Positions 16,250 through 24,795 of a DNA stretch of 64,000 bases are shown piece after piece; positions within the stretch are counted from its first letter, which is position 1; each line of letters opens with the position of its first letter. The notes below the pieces were generated by a model. It was not told the origin of the DNA. It saw only the letters and a program-made list of their open reading frames with translations, and made no database searches. Origin of the DNA: Exiguobacterium acetylicum DSM 20416 (GTDB taxonomy: Bacteria > Bacillota > Bacilli > Exiguobacteriales > Exiguobacteriaceae); contig NZ_JNIR01000001.1 of the NCBI RefSeq assembly GCF_000702605.1, positions 1,044,501-1,108,500 of the forward strand, read 5' to 3'. The position numbers and the translations under genes are program-made.

Positions 16250-17881
16250 TCACGATTGATTGGAGATCCAGAGCTTTGAGAAATCAAAGTAACCGAACGA
16301 GTCAATCGTGATATTTTGCAGTTCGATCGGATACGGAATCAGACGAGTATCGTGATAGAACGGAATGAAATACGATTCGTCGATCAGGTAACGCTCAATC
16401 GCTTGATGTATCGGAAGCCAATCTTCAAACGGTGTCGCATCGTATTGTTCAATCGATTTCAGCATCTCCGGCATCTGTTGAAACAGTCGGATCGGCGGTG
16501 AAAACGTATTCGTCATGAACTGATAGAAGGCGTACTGGACATTCCGCTCGAACACTTCGGCGTGGACGGCGAGATCGATCGTATCGTACGCATGAAAATC
16601 CGTGATGCTCTCTTCAAACCCCACTTCGACGAACTCATACGGAATTCTGTCCTGATCAAATCGCTGACAGAGCCAGCGTGTCACCTTGTCCGTAAAATCA
16701 GTCAGCTTGATTCGGATCGGTTGCGTGAACAAGACGGCAGGACCATCCGGGACAGCATACGGTTGACTATAGGACTCAAGAAAACCACAGTCGTTCGGTT
16801 GTGCCCGTTCATGAAAGTCATGAATGCCACCGCGTACTTCTGCGACAAGCCGGTGGATATAATGCCGCGCTGCTTTTGATTCGAACGGACCACCAGCACG
16901 TGGATGAAGCAAGACGAGACCAAAGCCGGATTGTGTGGCGATCGTATCAATTGGACTAGAGTCAGAAGCCGATGTCCGGTAGACCGGGTCGTATTGCTCC
17001 GGCATCTGGATGAATTCAATCCGGTCGAGCAGGGCACGGATGCCGAAGTAGTTCGGGAAAGCCGTCAGAACGGTCTTCTTGTCGTCGTGTTGCGTCAGTT
17101 GGAACGATCCTGTTCCGACACCGTCCTTGATAATGCTCGTGTGAATCGAGGCAAGCTGTGGCAAAATCGAACTCCGCCGTTGATCGAGTGTGAGATCGAC
17201 CCGGTACGGACCGTTCGAGACGATCTGTTTCACGTGCCGATAGGAATAGGCGTAAGCAGGGTAAGCAATCAAAGCACGCAGACTCTTCGTCACTTCTTTG
17301 CTCGTCAGGAGCGAACCGTCATGAAAGCGGACGTCTTTCCGTAAGAAGAGACTGAGCGTCGCCCCGTTCCAGACATAGTGATGCGCCAGTTCACCTTGGA
17401 TGTTACCGTCGACGTCAATCGTAAACAGGCGGTTGAAGACGTTCTGGACGAGATGAGCACTATGGATATCCGCCGCTTCTAACGGGTGGGTCGTCAGGAA
17501 GTTCCGCTTTCGCGGAATCAATAACGCATCAGACGTCGTCTGTGTATAGCCGAATTTCCGTTCGAGTTGCCGCATGAAGCGTCCTGCTTGCGCCGGCGAC
17601 CAGTCCCACGTTAATTCTTCGGTCACCGATTCGATTGAGTCGCGGTCGATCCGCTCGAGCATCCGTTTCGCATATTCCCGTTCAACGTGACGCAGCCAGA
17701 CGAGTTCACTTAAGTTGCCTCGTCCACGCCCACTCGTGTAACCAATCCAGCCGTCTTCCTGCCATTTATTGAGATATCGTTTCGTTTGTTTAGGACTTAG
17801 ATGGATGGCGTCGGCAAGCGTCGCAATCGAGTAGTGTCCATTTCGGCAAGTCCTCCATAACATAAAAAGATAAGCATCCAT
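16250..17881 (-). CDS. SgrR-like regulator (HTH + solute-binding domain)
   Basis: 543 aa from the ATG at 17881 behind AAGGAGGAG. The first ~110 residues are the SgrR N-terminal winged helix (LADAIHLSPKQTKRYL, GWIGYTSGRGRGN). The rest is an SBP_bac_5 peptide/sugar-binding fold without a signal peptide (LSLFLRKDVRFHDGSLLTSK is the family motif). In enterobacteria SgrR answers sugar-phosphate stress and acts near the sugar exporter SetA. Here the divergent neighbour is also an MFS exporter, 102 bases away, so an equivalent ligand-sensing efflux pair is inferred. Confidence 0.82.
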   Translation of the reverse strand: MDAYLFMLWRTCRNGHYSIATLADAIHLSPKQTKRYLNKWQEDGWIGYTSGRGRGNLSELVWLRHVEREYAKRMLERIDRDSIESVTEELTWDWSPAQAGRFMRQLERKFGYTQTTSDALLIPRKRNFLTTHPLEAADIHSAHLVQNVFNRLFTIDVDGNIQGELAHHYVWNGATLSLFLRKDVRFHDGSLLTSKEVTKSLRALIAYPAYAYSYRHVKQIVSNGPYRVDLTLDQRRSSILPQLASIHTSIIKDGVGTGSFQLTQHDDKKTVLTAFPNYFGIRALLDRIEFIQMPEQYDPVYRTSASDSSPIDTIATQSGFGLVLLHPRAGGPFESKAARHYIHRLVAEVRGGIHDFHERAQPNDCGFLESYSQPYAVPDGPAVLFTQPIRIKLTDFTDKVTRWLCQRFDQDRIPYEFVEVGFEESITDFHAYDTIDLAVHAEVFERNVQYAFYQFMTNTFSPPIRLFQQMPEMLKSIEQYDATPFEDWLPIHQAIERYLIDESYFIPFYHDTRLIPYPIELQNITIDSFGYFDFSKLWISNQS

Positions 17882-17983
17882 CGTACTTCTCCTCCTTAAA
17901 AGGGGACATCTTTTTTGAATGACGTCCATTTTTCCTGTGTCTTGTCTTGTTTATAATACAGGTAGAGAATGGAAGGTGACAAT

Positions 17984-19219
17984 ATGAAATGGAAAGAAAT
18001 ACCGAAACCAATTAAAGTACGTCTCATCACATCGTTTTTCAACCGGGCTGTCTCGTTCTCCATCATGCCGTTCATGGCCCTCCTGTTCGTCCAGGCATTC
18101 AACGAAGTCATCGCTGGTGCATTTTTGATCGCGATGGTCTTCGTCAGCTTCATCACCAATCTACTCGGCGGATATCTCGCCGACCGTTTTTCTCGCAAAC
18201 GTCTACTCGTCACGACTTCTGCGCTCACAGCGCTGACGTTCATCACGATGACGATTTCATTATCACTCGACTGGATGCTACTATTCATGGTTATCTACGC
18301 CGTCTTCTCAGTGACGAGTAACCTTGGTCGTCCGGCGATGGGCGCAATCATCATCGATGCGACGACGAAGGAAAATCGACAAGCGGTTTATGCGCTCGAC
18401 TACTGGTTGATCAACCTCTCGATCGCGATTGGAACAGCGCTCGGAGGCTGGCTCTACGTCAGTAACCAGTTGCTGTTGTTCGGAATCTTGAGCTTCACGT
18501 CGTCCGTTTTACCGATTGCGTACTACCTGTTTCTTGACGACACACCACGGACGTGGCAGCGTCAAAAGTTACGTGGAGTCCTCACGGATATCTTCACGAG
18601 CTATCAACTTGCTTGGCGAGACCGTCCGTTCGTTAAGGTCGTCTTCGGTTCGATGTGTATCTTGGCGGCTGAGTTTTCGATGGGCAGTTACGTCGCCGTC
18701 CGCCTCGCCGATTCGTTCGAACCGCTGTCGTTTGCTGGTTGGTCGATCAATGGGGTCCGGATGATGAGTATCATCAACATCGAAAATACGTTGCTCGTCG
18801 TCACGTTGACGTTCATCGTTCAGCGACTAGCGAAGCGTTTGTCTCCGCGCCGGACGCTCGCTGCTGGTCTGATGCTTTACACGATTGGCTACGTCGTCGT
18901 GACGAGTGATAACAGTATGACAGCGCTGATGGTCTTCATCTTCATCGCGACGATCGGCGAGTTGCTCTACTCCCCGGTCTTGAACACACAAAAAGCGAAC
19001 ATGATGCCAGCCGATCAACGCGGGGCATACTCAGCGTTCGCCGGAACGTCGTTTGCTGGAGCGGACTTGATTTCTCGGTCGACGATTCTAGTCGGAACTT
19101 TCTTGATCCCGTCGATGATGAGTGTTTACCTCGGATTGATTCTTTTGACTGGCTTTGGTTTAGTTTATACAAGTCTGTTCGTGAAGGAATCGGTCGAACG
19201 ACAGCGAAATGTATCATAA
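17984..19219 (+). CDS. MFS exporter (DHA1 type) paired with the SgrR-like gene
   Basis: 411 aa from the ATG at 17984 behind GGAAGGTGAC. About 12 helices. GGYLADRFSRKR in the helix 2-3 loop is the classic MFS signature. MdtH/YttB-like in layout. It is divergent from the SgrR-like gene and is followed after 15 bases by a GNAT gene that probably shares its transcript. Substrate unknown: sugars or sugar phosphates by analogy with SetA, or drugs. Confidence 0.82.
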   Translation: MKWKEIPKPIKVRLITSFFNRAVSFSIMPFMALLFVQAFNEVIAGAFLIAMVFVSFITNLLGGYLADRFSRKRLLVTTSALTALTFITMTISLSLDWMLLFMVIYAVFSVTSNLGRPAMGAIIIDATTKENRQAVYALDYWLINLSIAIGTALGGWLYVSNQLLLFGILSFTSSVLPIAYYLFLDDTPRTWQRQKLRGVLTDIFTSYQLAWRDRPFVKVVFGSMCILAAEFSMGSYVAVRLADSFEPLSFAGWSINGVRMMSIINIENTLLVVTLTFIVQRLAKRLSPRRTLAAGLMLYTIGYVVVTSDNSMTALMVFIFIATIGELLYSPVLNTQKANMMPADQRGAYSAFAGTSFAGADLISRSTILVGTFLIPSMMSVYLGLILLTGFGLVYTSLFVKESVERQRNVS

Positions 19220-19234
19220 TAAGGGGGAGTACAG

Positions 19235-19807
19235 ATGAACTTACCAGATACGATTGAAACACCGCGGCACTTGTTACGCCGTTGGCAAGACGAAGATGCA
19301 GCAGCATTGTATGCTTACGCAAAGGATCCGAATGTCGGACCGAAAGCAGGCTGGGCACCGCACGCGTCGCTTGAGGAAAGCCAGGAAGTGATTGGCATCT
19401 TTCAAGCGTCACCTGGCGAATATGCCGTGACTGATAAAGAAACGGGGGAAGTGATCGGGAGCTTCGGGTTTCACTTCAATCGTCGACCGGATGCGTCGAT
19501 CACCCATGACCGTCAAGTCGAGATTGGGTATGTCCTCGCGCCTAACTACTGGGGAGAAGGGCGGATGCCGGAAATCGTCGAATCAATGCTCGCTTTCATC
19601 TTCCGGGAACTGCCGATTGATGTCGTCTGGTGCGGACACTTTGATTTCAACGACCAATCACGCCGTGTCGTTGAAAAACTAGGCTTTACACACGTCCTTG
19701 ATCGACCATTTGTCTTAGAGCGAATCGACGGTCGGACCTTGACGAGTCATGTCTACAACTGGACGCGTAAGCGGTATGAGGCAGAGTACGGGATAAAGAA
19801 TACGTAA
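19235..19807 (+). CDS. GNAT acetyltransferase, RimJ/RimL type
   Basis: 190 aa. Opens with TPRHLLRRWQDEDAAALYAY, the usual start of this group; acetyl-CoA site around EIGYVLAPNYWGEGRMPE near 92-110, then NDQSRRVVEKLGF near 140. Would acetylate a protein N-terminus or small molecule. AAGGGGGAG precedes the start. Downstream of the MFS gene, so a modify-and-export unit is possible. Confidence 0.82.
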   Translation: MNLPDTIETPRHLLRRWQDEDAAALYAYAKDPNVGPKAGWAPHASLEESQEVIGIFQASPGEYAVTDKETGEVIGSFGFHFNRRPDASITHDRQVEIGYVLAPNYWGEGRMPEIVESMLAFIFRELPIDVVWCGHFDFNDQSRRVVEKLGFTHVLDRPFVLERIDGRTLTSHVYNWTRKRYEAEYGIKNT

Positions 19808-19812
19808 TACAC

Positions 19813-19843
19813 AAAACGACCTCATCGCTGAGGTCGTTTTTTA
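19813..19843. terminator. Bidirectional terminator
   Basis: AAAACGACCTCA and TGAGGTCGTTTT around a 4-base loop, then TT. Confidence 0.9.
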
Positions 19844-19866
19844 CTATCAGAACGAAAGCAGATTTT

Positions 19867-20625
19867 TCAGTGACTCGACGATTTTGACTGATTTTGTTTA
19901 GATTCTCGAATAAAAGCAACTGTGATTGTAATAGCAGCAACAGCATATCCGACGAGTCCAGAAGTCAATTCCGACCAATCAAATACAGAACGGAGAATGA
20001 TTTGAGGAGCAAAATAGACGAGTAATGCAATCGGCAAAATCCATGTCTTTGTCTTCCATGCTGTGACGAGAATCCAAACAATCAATAGGGCACCAATCAT
20101 CCAGCCGACGCTTAGGGATAACGTGATCTTTGGCGAATCGATAAGTCCATTGACGATCAATAGTCCGATGATGAGTAAAATATGAACACTCCCATGAATC
20201 CCGTAAAGCATGATACTAGGGCGCGCGCTATCCCGTAAAGCATCTTGACGGAATAGAAGCGCCAGTGTCGTCAAATACACAATACTAATTAGTAAAAATC
20301 CGCCAACGAGCAGCATGCTGAACGTCGTTGTTCCATTCAGGAGATTTTGGAGATAGAGAAAACTCGATGCACCGAGAAAAACTTGCAATACGTTCCAAAA
20401 TACTTCTTTCGGATCAAACGCCATCTCTTTCGATATCGACTGGATATAGGCAGCAGGACTCTCGCCAGTAATCGCACGAACCGATTTCCCGTCCGATTCC
20501 GCTTCGATCAGATGGTCTTCGAGTTCATGAACAATCTCGTTCGTCGTCTGTTCATTTTTTCCGGAAGCAAGTAGGTATACCTTTAAGTCTTCTAAAAATC
20601 GTGTTGATTCCGTCGATAGGGTCAT
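19867..20625 (-). CDS. HAAS-domain membrane protein (PadR partner)
   Basis: 252 aa starting at the ATG at 20625, one base after the PadR stop and 9 bases after AAAGGAGG. The first ~75 residues are the HAAS helical domain (FLEDLKVYLLASGKN, IVHELEDHLIEAESDGKS). About six membrane helices follow. HAAS proteins are regularly encoded behind PadR regulators and are thought to relay membrane signals. Function unknown. Confidence 0.75.
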   Translation of the reverse strand: MTLSTESTRFLEDLKVYLLASGKNEQTTNEIVHELEDHLIEAESDGKSVRAITGESPAAYIQSISKEMAFDPKEVFWNVLQVFLGASSFLYLQNLLNGTTTFSMLLVGGFLLISIVYLTTLALLFRQDALRDSARPSIMLYGIHGSVHILLIIGLLIVNGLIDSPKITLSLSVGWMIGALLIVWILVTAWKTKTWILPIALLVYFAPQIILRSVFDWSELTSGLVGYAVAAITITVAFIRESKQNQSKSSSH

Positions 20626-20626
20626 C

Positions 20627-20950
20627 TCAATCATCCTCCTTTAAAATGCTTTCGACACTCATCGAAAGGTGATGCCATCGTTTCGTAAAAGCAGCAAGTT
20701 CTTCCATACCGCTCGTCGTGATCGAATAATATTTTCGCTTTGGACCAGACGGGGAAACGCGTGAAGTCGCTTCGATCCAGCCCAGTTTTTGCATCCGGAT
20801 CAATAAGGGATAGATTGTTCCTTCGCTGATGTCAGCAAAACCGTATGCTTTGAGTTTCGTCGCCAGTTCATAGCCATAAATCTCTTCTTCCGCGATCAGC
20901 GCAAGTAAACAGCCATCGAGAATCCCTTTTAACATTTGTGTCGAAGACAT
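20627..20950 (-). CDS. PadR-family transcriptional regulator
   Basis: 107 aa from ATG 20950, which has better spacing to AAAGGAAG than the ATG six bases upstream. PadR winged helix: IYGYELATKL near 26, EGTIYPLLIRMQKLGWI near 42, wing SGPKRKYYSIT near 68, short C-terminal helix. Two identical-phase repeats in its promoter suggest autorepression. Operon with the HAAS gene. Confidence 0.88.
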   Translation of the reverse strand: MSSTQMLKGILDGCLLALIAEEEIYGYELATKLKAYGFADISEGTIYPLLIRMQKLGWIEATSRVSPSGPKRKYYSITTSGMEELAAFTKRWHHLSMSVESILKEDD

Positions 20951-20973
20951 CCGCATCTTCCTTTCGCTACTTG

Positions 20974-21019
20974 GTATTACAAGGTAATGATACGCTAAGC
21001 TATTTTGTATTGCAAGGTA
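20974..21019 (-). promoter_or_regulatory. padR promoter with two 13-bp direct repeats
   Basis: Minus-strand TTGCAA (21010-21015), 17 bases, TATCAT (20987-20992). GTATTACAAGGTA (20974-20986) and GTATTGCAAGGTA (21007-21019) differ at one base and start 33 bases apart, about three helical turns. One covers the -35 box, the other the start point. Confidence 0.65.
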
Positions 21020-21106
21020 GTGGGGGAAAAAGGTTCATTTCTCTGAAAAAAAGGTAAATCAATGATACAGAAGGAAGGTCGCTCGTTTGAAAAGGAGGTC
21101 CTGATC

Positions 21107-21877
21107 GTGGATAAGCGGAACACCATTGTCTCGGCAACCGTCATCTTCGTCATCATGGGTATCGTCATGGCTGTCTCAGCATTTGGCTTCGGCATTCGTT
21201 ACGGTGATCCTGAGTTGTTACGGATCGCGATTTTTGGTGAAGTAGCGTCAGCCCTCTTTCTCGTCTGGTACATTCGTCGTCATGCCACGTTTGCTGCCGT
21301 TGGGTTTTTGAAACTACAAGCAAGAGGACTCGTCTGGTACATTCCGTTACTATTGATCGTTCTCTTTCAAGTCGGACTGATCGTCAACGCCCTGTTCACC
21401 ACGTCACTTTCGTCGTCGGTGCTTCAACTCGTAGGGATCGTCTTCCTGACGACCTTATTCGTCGGCTTCAACGAAGAAGTTCTGTTTCGAGGCATCATCC
21501 TGCGTTACCTTCGACCGAATGAACATCCGTATCGTGCCGTCCTCATCAGTGCGCTTCTGTTCTCGTCGTTTCATCTGCTGAATCTGATTGCCTTGATTCC
21601 ACCGGCAGCGATGCTGTTCCAACTCGCGAACACGTTCGTATTTGATGTATTCTTTGCGATCATCGCACTGAAGCTGAATAATCTATGGCCGTTGATCATC
21701 TTCCATGCCTTATGGGATTTCGCGAGCATCGCTGCGGATGTCGTCAACGTCAATTTAGGGATTACCTCGCTATTAACGCAAGTCTATCTTTTAGTTGCGA
21801 TCGTCATTCAACTGATCTTGTTAAAACGACATGATCTCAGTCACTTAAATGGACCGATGAATCCGCGAAATGTTTGA
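21107..21877 (+). CDS. CPBP-family intramembrane metalloprotease
   Basis: 256 aa. The GTG at 21107 sits 8 bases after AAAGGAGG; the longer frame from 21062 lacks a site. About seven membrane helices. Motif 1 EEVLFRGII (Glu-Glu...Arg), motif 2 FSSFHLLN (His) and motif 3 HALWDF are all intact, so it should be active. In bacteria these (Abi/CAAX) proteases act in bacteriocin self-immunity or membrane protein processing. No bacteriocin gene was found close by. Confidence 0.85.
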   Translation: MDKRNTIVSATVIFVIMGIVMAVSAFGFGIRYGDPELLRIAIFGEVASALFLVWYIRRHATFAAVGFLKLQARGLVWYIPLLLIVLFQVGLIVNALFTTSLSSSVLQLVGIVFLTTLFVGFNEEVLFRGIILRYLRPNEHPYRAVLISALLFSSFHLLNLIALIPPAAMLFQLANTFVFDVFFAIIALKLNNLWPLIIFHALWDFASIAADVVNVNLGITSLLTQVYLLVAIVIQLILLKRHDLSHLNGPMNPRNV

Positions 21878-21884
21878 ATAGCCG

Positions 21885-21912
21885 ACTCTCCGTCATGTGA
21901 CGGTGAGTTTTA
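21885..21912 (+). terminator. Terminator of the CPBP gene
   Basis: ACTCTCCGTCA and TGACGGTGAGT arms around TG, then TTT. Confidence 0.75.
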
Positions 21913-21934
21913 ATTTTGAATAAAGGTAGTAACG

Positions 21935-21957
21935 ATGATTAATATGTAATATATTAC
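21935..21957 (+). promoter_or_regulatory. Tiny upstream ORF and palindrome before the GntR gene
   Basis: AAAGG is followed 8 bases later by ATG ATT AAT ATG TAA (21935-21949), a four-codon ORF. The 12-bp perfect palindrome GTAATATATTAC (21946-21957) lies 4 bases before the regulator ATG, which has no ribosome site of its own. Confidence 0.4.
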
Positions 21958-21961
21958 TTGT

Positions 21962-22627
21962 ATGAAACCTACAGATGATTTAGCGATTGCACGACTTCCT
22001 CTCAGTGAGGAAGTGTATCGACGTTTGCAACATCACATTATCACCTTACGCCTTGCCCCAGGTGAGAAGGTGAACGATCAAGCGCTCGCGGAAATGTTCG
22101 GTGTCAGTCGGACGCCGGTCCGCGAAGCTTTGAAACGACTCGAAGAGGAGGGATTGATTTTTGCGAAACGGGGTTCGCGGACGATCGTGACGGAGCTCGA
22201 TGCTGAACAGGCACAGCAAACCTATCCGATCATCGCGACATTGCATGGACTAGCAGCACGCCTGGCGGGACCAGTGCTGACTAAAGACGACGTGACGGAA
22301 CTTCAAACGATTCATCAACAGTTCACGACGGCGATTGATCAGCAGGATACGGAGACGGCACTGACGCTTGACGATGCTTTTCACGATGTCTTCGTGAAGC
22401 GGAGTCAGAACGCTCAACTAGGAGAAACGATTCGCCGATTGACACCGCTGATCCGCCGGCTCGAATACGCCCAGTTCGATCGACTCGGACGTCAGTCGAT
22501 TGCCGACCATGCCGCGATTTTAGTTGCGTGTGAACAACGGGATGTCGAACAGCTCGTCCAGGCGACGGAACACAACTGGAACGGGCTCGGTCGTCTACTT
22601 GTCTCAACACTAAAGGAGGAGAGCTGA
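21962..22627 (+). CDS. GntR-family regulator, FCD subgroup
   Basis: 221 aa. Winged helix 10-75 (GEKVNDQALAEMFGVSRTPV then REALKRLEEEGL) and an FCD ligand domain 85-215 with three helix-borne His (DDAFHDVF, ADHAAI, EHNWNG) that usually bind a metal and carboxylate ligand. The start has no Shine-Dalgarno, so leaderless or coupled initiation is possible. The stop overlaps the transporter ATG (TGATG), so it likely controls that exporter. Confidence 0.85.
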   Translation: MKPTDDLAIARLPLSEEVYRRLQHHIITLRLAPGEKVNDQALAEMFGVSRTPVREALKRLEEEGLIFAKRGSRTIVTELDAEQAQQTYPIIATLHGLAARLAGPVLTKDDVTELQTIHQQFTTAIDQQDTETALTLDDAFHDVFVKRSQNAQLGETIRRLTPLIRRLEYAQFDRLGRQSIADHAAILVACEQRDVEQLVQATEHNWNGLGRLLVSTLKEES

Positions 22628-23559
22628 TGCGACCGATCGTTTACGGCATCTTAGCGGCGATGTTCTTTGCCGTCACCTTTATCTTGAATCAATCGATGCA
22701 AGGAGCAGGGGGGCACTGGATCTACAGTGCGTCGCTCCGCTTTTTCTTGATGTTGCCGTTCTTCATCTTCATCGTTTTGATGCGCCGGGGCATTGGACGT
22801 GTCATACAAGCCCTGCGAACAGATATCGGCTTTTGGTTACTGTACGGAACGATTGGTTTTGGGCTGTTTTACGGTAGCATTTGCCTCGCTGCCGATCATG
22901 CACCGGGCTGGCTGATTGCCGGAACGTGGCAATTGACGATTTTAGCCGGACCACTGCTTGCGCCCTTGTTCAAACAACGGATTCCGTGGTCGGCACTCAA
23001 GTATTCCGTCTTGATCGTCCTCGGTGTCGTCGTCATGCAAGTATCCGTCGCAGGAAGTCTGTCGCTGCAGTCGCTTCTGTTCGGTGCCTTGCCGGTGCTC
23101 GTCGCTGCGATCGCCTATCCGCTCGGGAACCGAAAGATGATGGAACGGTATGGGGACAAACTTGACGTTTTTGAGCGGATTCTTGGAATGACGATCGCAA
23201 GTCTGCCATTTTGGATCGTTCTCTCCGTGATTGCTTACATACAGGTCGGCTTACCGAGTGTCAGCCAAGTGACGCAGTCCGGCTTCGTCGCCCTATTCTC
23301 TGGCGTCATCGCGACATCGCTCTTTTTCTACGCGACGTCGCTCGTTCGGACAGAACTGGTTCGGTTAGCTGCGATCGAAGCAACGCAATCGTTTGAGATC
23401 GTCTTTACCGTTCTTGGCGAGATGCTGTTTCTCCACGCGGCACTGCCGACGGGACTCGCGACATTCGGGATCATCCTCGTCATGCTCGGGATGACGCTGC
23501 ATAGCTTGAATCAGGCGGAGCGAACGGTCGTCCGTCCTGATAAACGAAAAATCAATTGA
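22627..23559 (+). CDS. DMT-superfamily multidrug transporter (EmrE-like, 10 TM)
   Basis: 310 aa, about ten helices as two five-helix EamA-like halves. The N-terminus IVYGILAAMFFAVTFILNQS fits the multidrug resistance efflux transporter family. Coupled to the GntR gene by a one-base overlap; GGAGGAGAG lies at its front. Substrate unknown. Confidence 0.78.
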   Translation: MRPIVYGILAAMFFAVTFILNQSMQGAGGHWIYSASLRFFLMLPFFIFIVLMRRGIGRVIQALRTDIGFWLLYGTIGFGLFYGSICLAADHAPGWLIAGTWQLTILAGPLLAPLFKQRIPWSALKYSVLIVLGVVVMQVSVAGSLSLQSLLFGALPVLVAAIAYPLGNRKMMERYGDKLDVFERILGMTIASLPFWIVLSVIAYIQVGLPSVSQVTQSGFVALFSGVIATSLFFYATSLVRTELVRLAAIEATQSFEIVFTVLGEMLFLHAALPTGLATFGIILVMLGMTLHSLNQAERTVVRPDKRKIN

Positions 23560-23575
23560 GAAAGTAGGCTGTCAG

Positions 23576-24277
23576 ATGGTTTTAACAGGTACACTCGTCA
23601 ATACCGTCCTGATCATCATCGGGACGTTGCTTGGATTGATGTTCCACCGGATTCCGGAACGGATGAAGGAGACGGTCTTACAAGCGATCGGTCTAGCCGT
23701 CGTCGTCCTCGGGATCCAGATGGGGATGAAAAGCACGAACTTTTTGATCGTCATCGGTAGTCTTGTCCTCGGTGGAGCAATCGGAGAGTGGTTCCGCCTC
23801 GACGAGAAGCTCGACCGAATGGGGGCGTGGCTCGAACGCAAGATCAGTCGCGGTCGTCCATCAAATATCGCCGAAGGCTTCGTCACCGCGACGTTGATTT
23901 TCGTCATCGGAGCGATGGGTGTCCTCGGTGCGCTCGACGGTGGACTGCGTCAGGATCACGACGTCCTCTATACGAAGGGGTTGATTGACGGCTTCACGGC
24001 GCTCGTCCTCAGTTCAACGCTCGGGATCGGCGTCATGTTCTCAGCGATTCCCGTCTTCCTCTATCAAGGGGCGATTGCACTAAGTGCCGTTGCGATCACG
24101 AAGTTCATTCCCGACGCCGCGCTGCAAGAATTCATCTTGGAGATGACGGCGACCGGTGGAGTGATGATTGCAGCGATTGGTCTCAATCTAGCCGGAATCA
24201 CGAAGATCCGCGTCGCGAACTTGTTACCGGGCATCGTCATCGTTGCTGTCATCGTGACGGGATTATATCTATTCTAA
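23576..24277 (+). CDS. DUF554-family membrane protein
   Basis: 233 aa, about seven helices. Family signs: GTLVNTVLIIIGTLLG at the N-terminus, GAIGEWFRLDEKLDRMG near 62, GFVTATLIFVIGAMGVLGAL near 100. DUF554 (YdfK/YqgA-like) proteins are putative transporters of unknown substrate. Third gene of the GntR operon, 16 bases after the previous one; ribosome site weak. Confidence 0.82.
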   Translation: MVLTGTLVNTVLIIIGTLLGLMFHRIPERMKETVLQAIGLAVVVLGIQMGMKSTNFLIVIGSLVLGGAIGEWFRLDEKLDRMGAWLERKISRGRPSNIAEGFVTATLIFVIGAMGVLGALDGGLRQDHDVLYTKGLIDGFTALVLSSTLGIGVMFSAIPVFLYQGAIALSAVAITKFIPDAALQEFILEMTATGGVMIAAIGLNLAGITKIRVANLLPGIVIVAVIVTGLYLF

Positions 24278-24281
24278 CGAG

Positions 24282-24318
24282 ACATCCCCGCCTGTCCGAA
24301 AGGACGAGCGGGGATGTT
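24282..24318. terminator. Convergent hairpin
   Basis: ACATCCCCGC..GTCC pairs with GGAC..GCGGGGATGT; no strong T run, but located between two converging units. Confidence 0.65.
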
Positions 24319-24321
24319 GTG

Positions 24322-24792
24322 TTATGTCTCAATTAATTTATGTGTCTCGTATGCCGTGATCGTATGGGCATCGTAATGGAAGTCATGCAGTAACGGGTGC
24401 TCGGTCGACAGAACAATCGGTAGGTAGTGCCGGAGGTTGCTGATGATGCCCATGTTATCGTCGCCTAAAATCCAGTCGAGTGATTTCCAATCGAGGATTC
24501 CTTCAACTGTCATGACCGGTGTTGGAAACGGACGATTTTCTAAATCAGCCAGGTAGAGGTACATGCCAGATGTCTCTTCCCCATGTAAGCGAACGATGCC
24601 TTTTGATGTCACTGAGGTGAGCGTGATGCCTGTCTCTTCAAACGTCTCGCGGATGACGGCGGCTTCCGGTGTCTCGCCCGGTTCGATCTTACCACCGACA
24701 CCATTCCACATGCCCATCGCCGGACGTTTTTGCCGATTGACAAGTAAAAAGTGGTCTGCGTGGCGGATTAAACAAAGTGTATAACGATCCAT
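24322..24792 (-). CDS. Nudix hydrolase (MutT/8-oxo-dGTPase-like)
   Basis: 156 aa. Complete Nudix box starting GGKIEPGETPEAAVIRETFE near 33, giving GX5EX7REUXEEXGU with all metal-binding Glu. The YTLCLIRHADHFLLVNR start and W(N)GVGGK fit the MutT/YtkD-like group that cleans oxidised nucleotides. Starts 3 bases after the NAT stop, so it is the second gene of an operon. Confidence 0.85.
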   Translation of the reverse strand: MDRYTLCLIRHADHFLLVNRQKRPAMGMWNGVGGKIEPGETPEAAVIRETFEETGITLTSVTSKGIVRLHGEETSGMYLYLADLENRPFPTPVMTVEGILDWKSLDWILGDDNMGIISNLRHYLPIVLSTEHPLLHDFHYDAHTITAYETHKLIET

Positions 24793-24795
24793 GAT

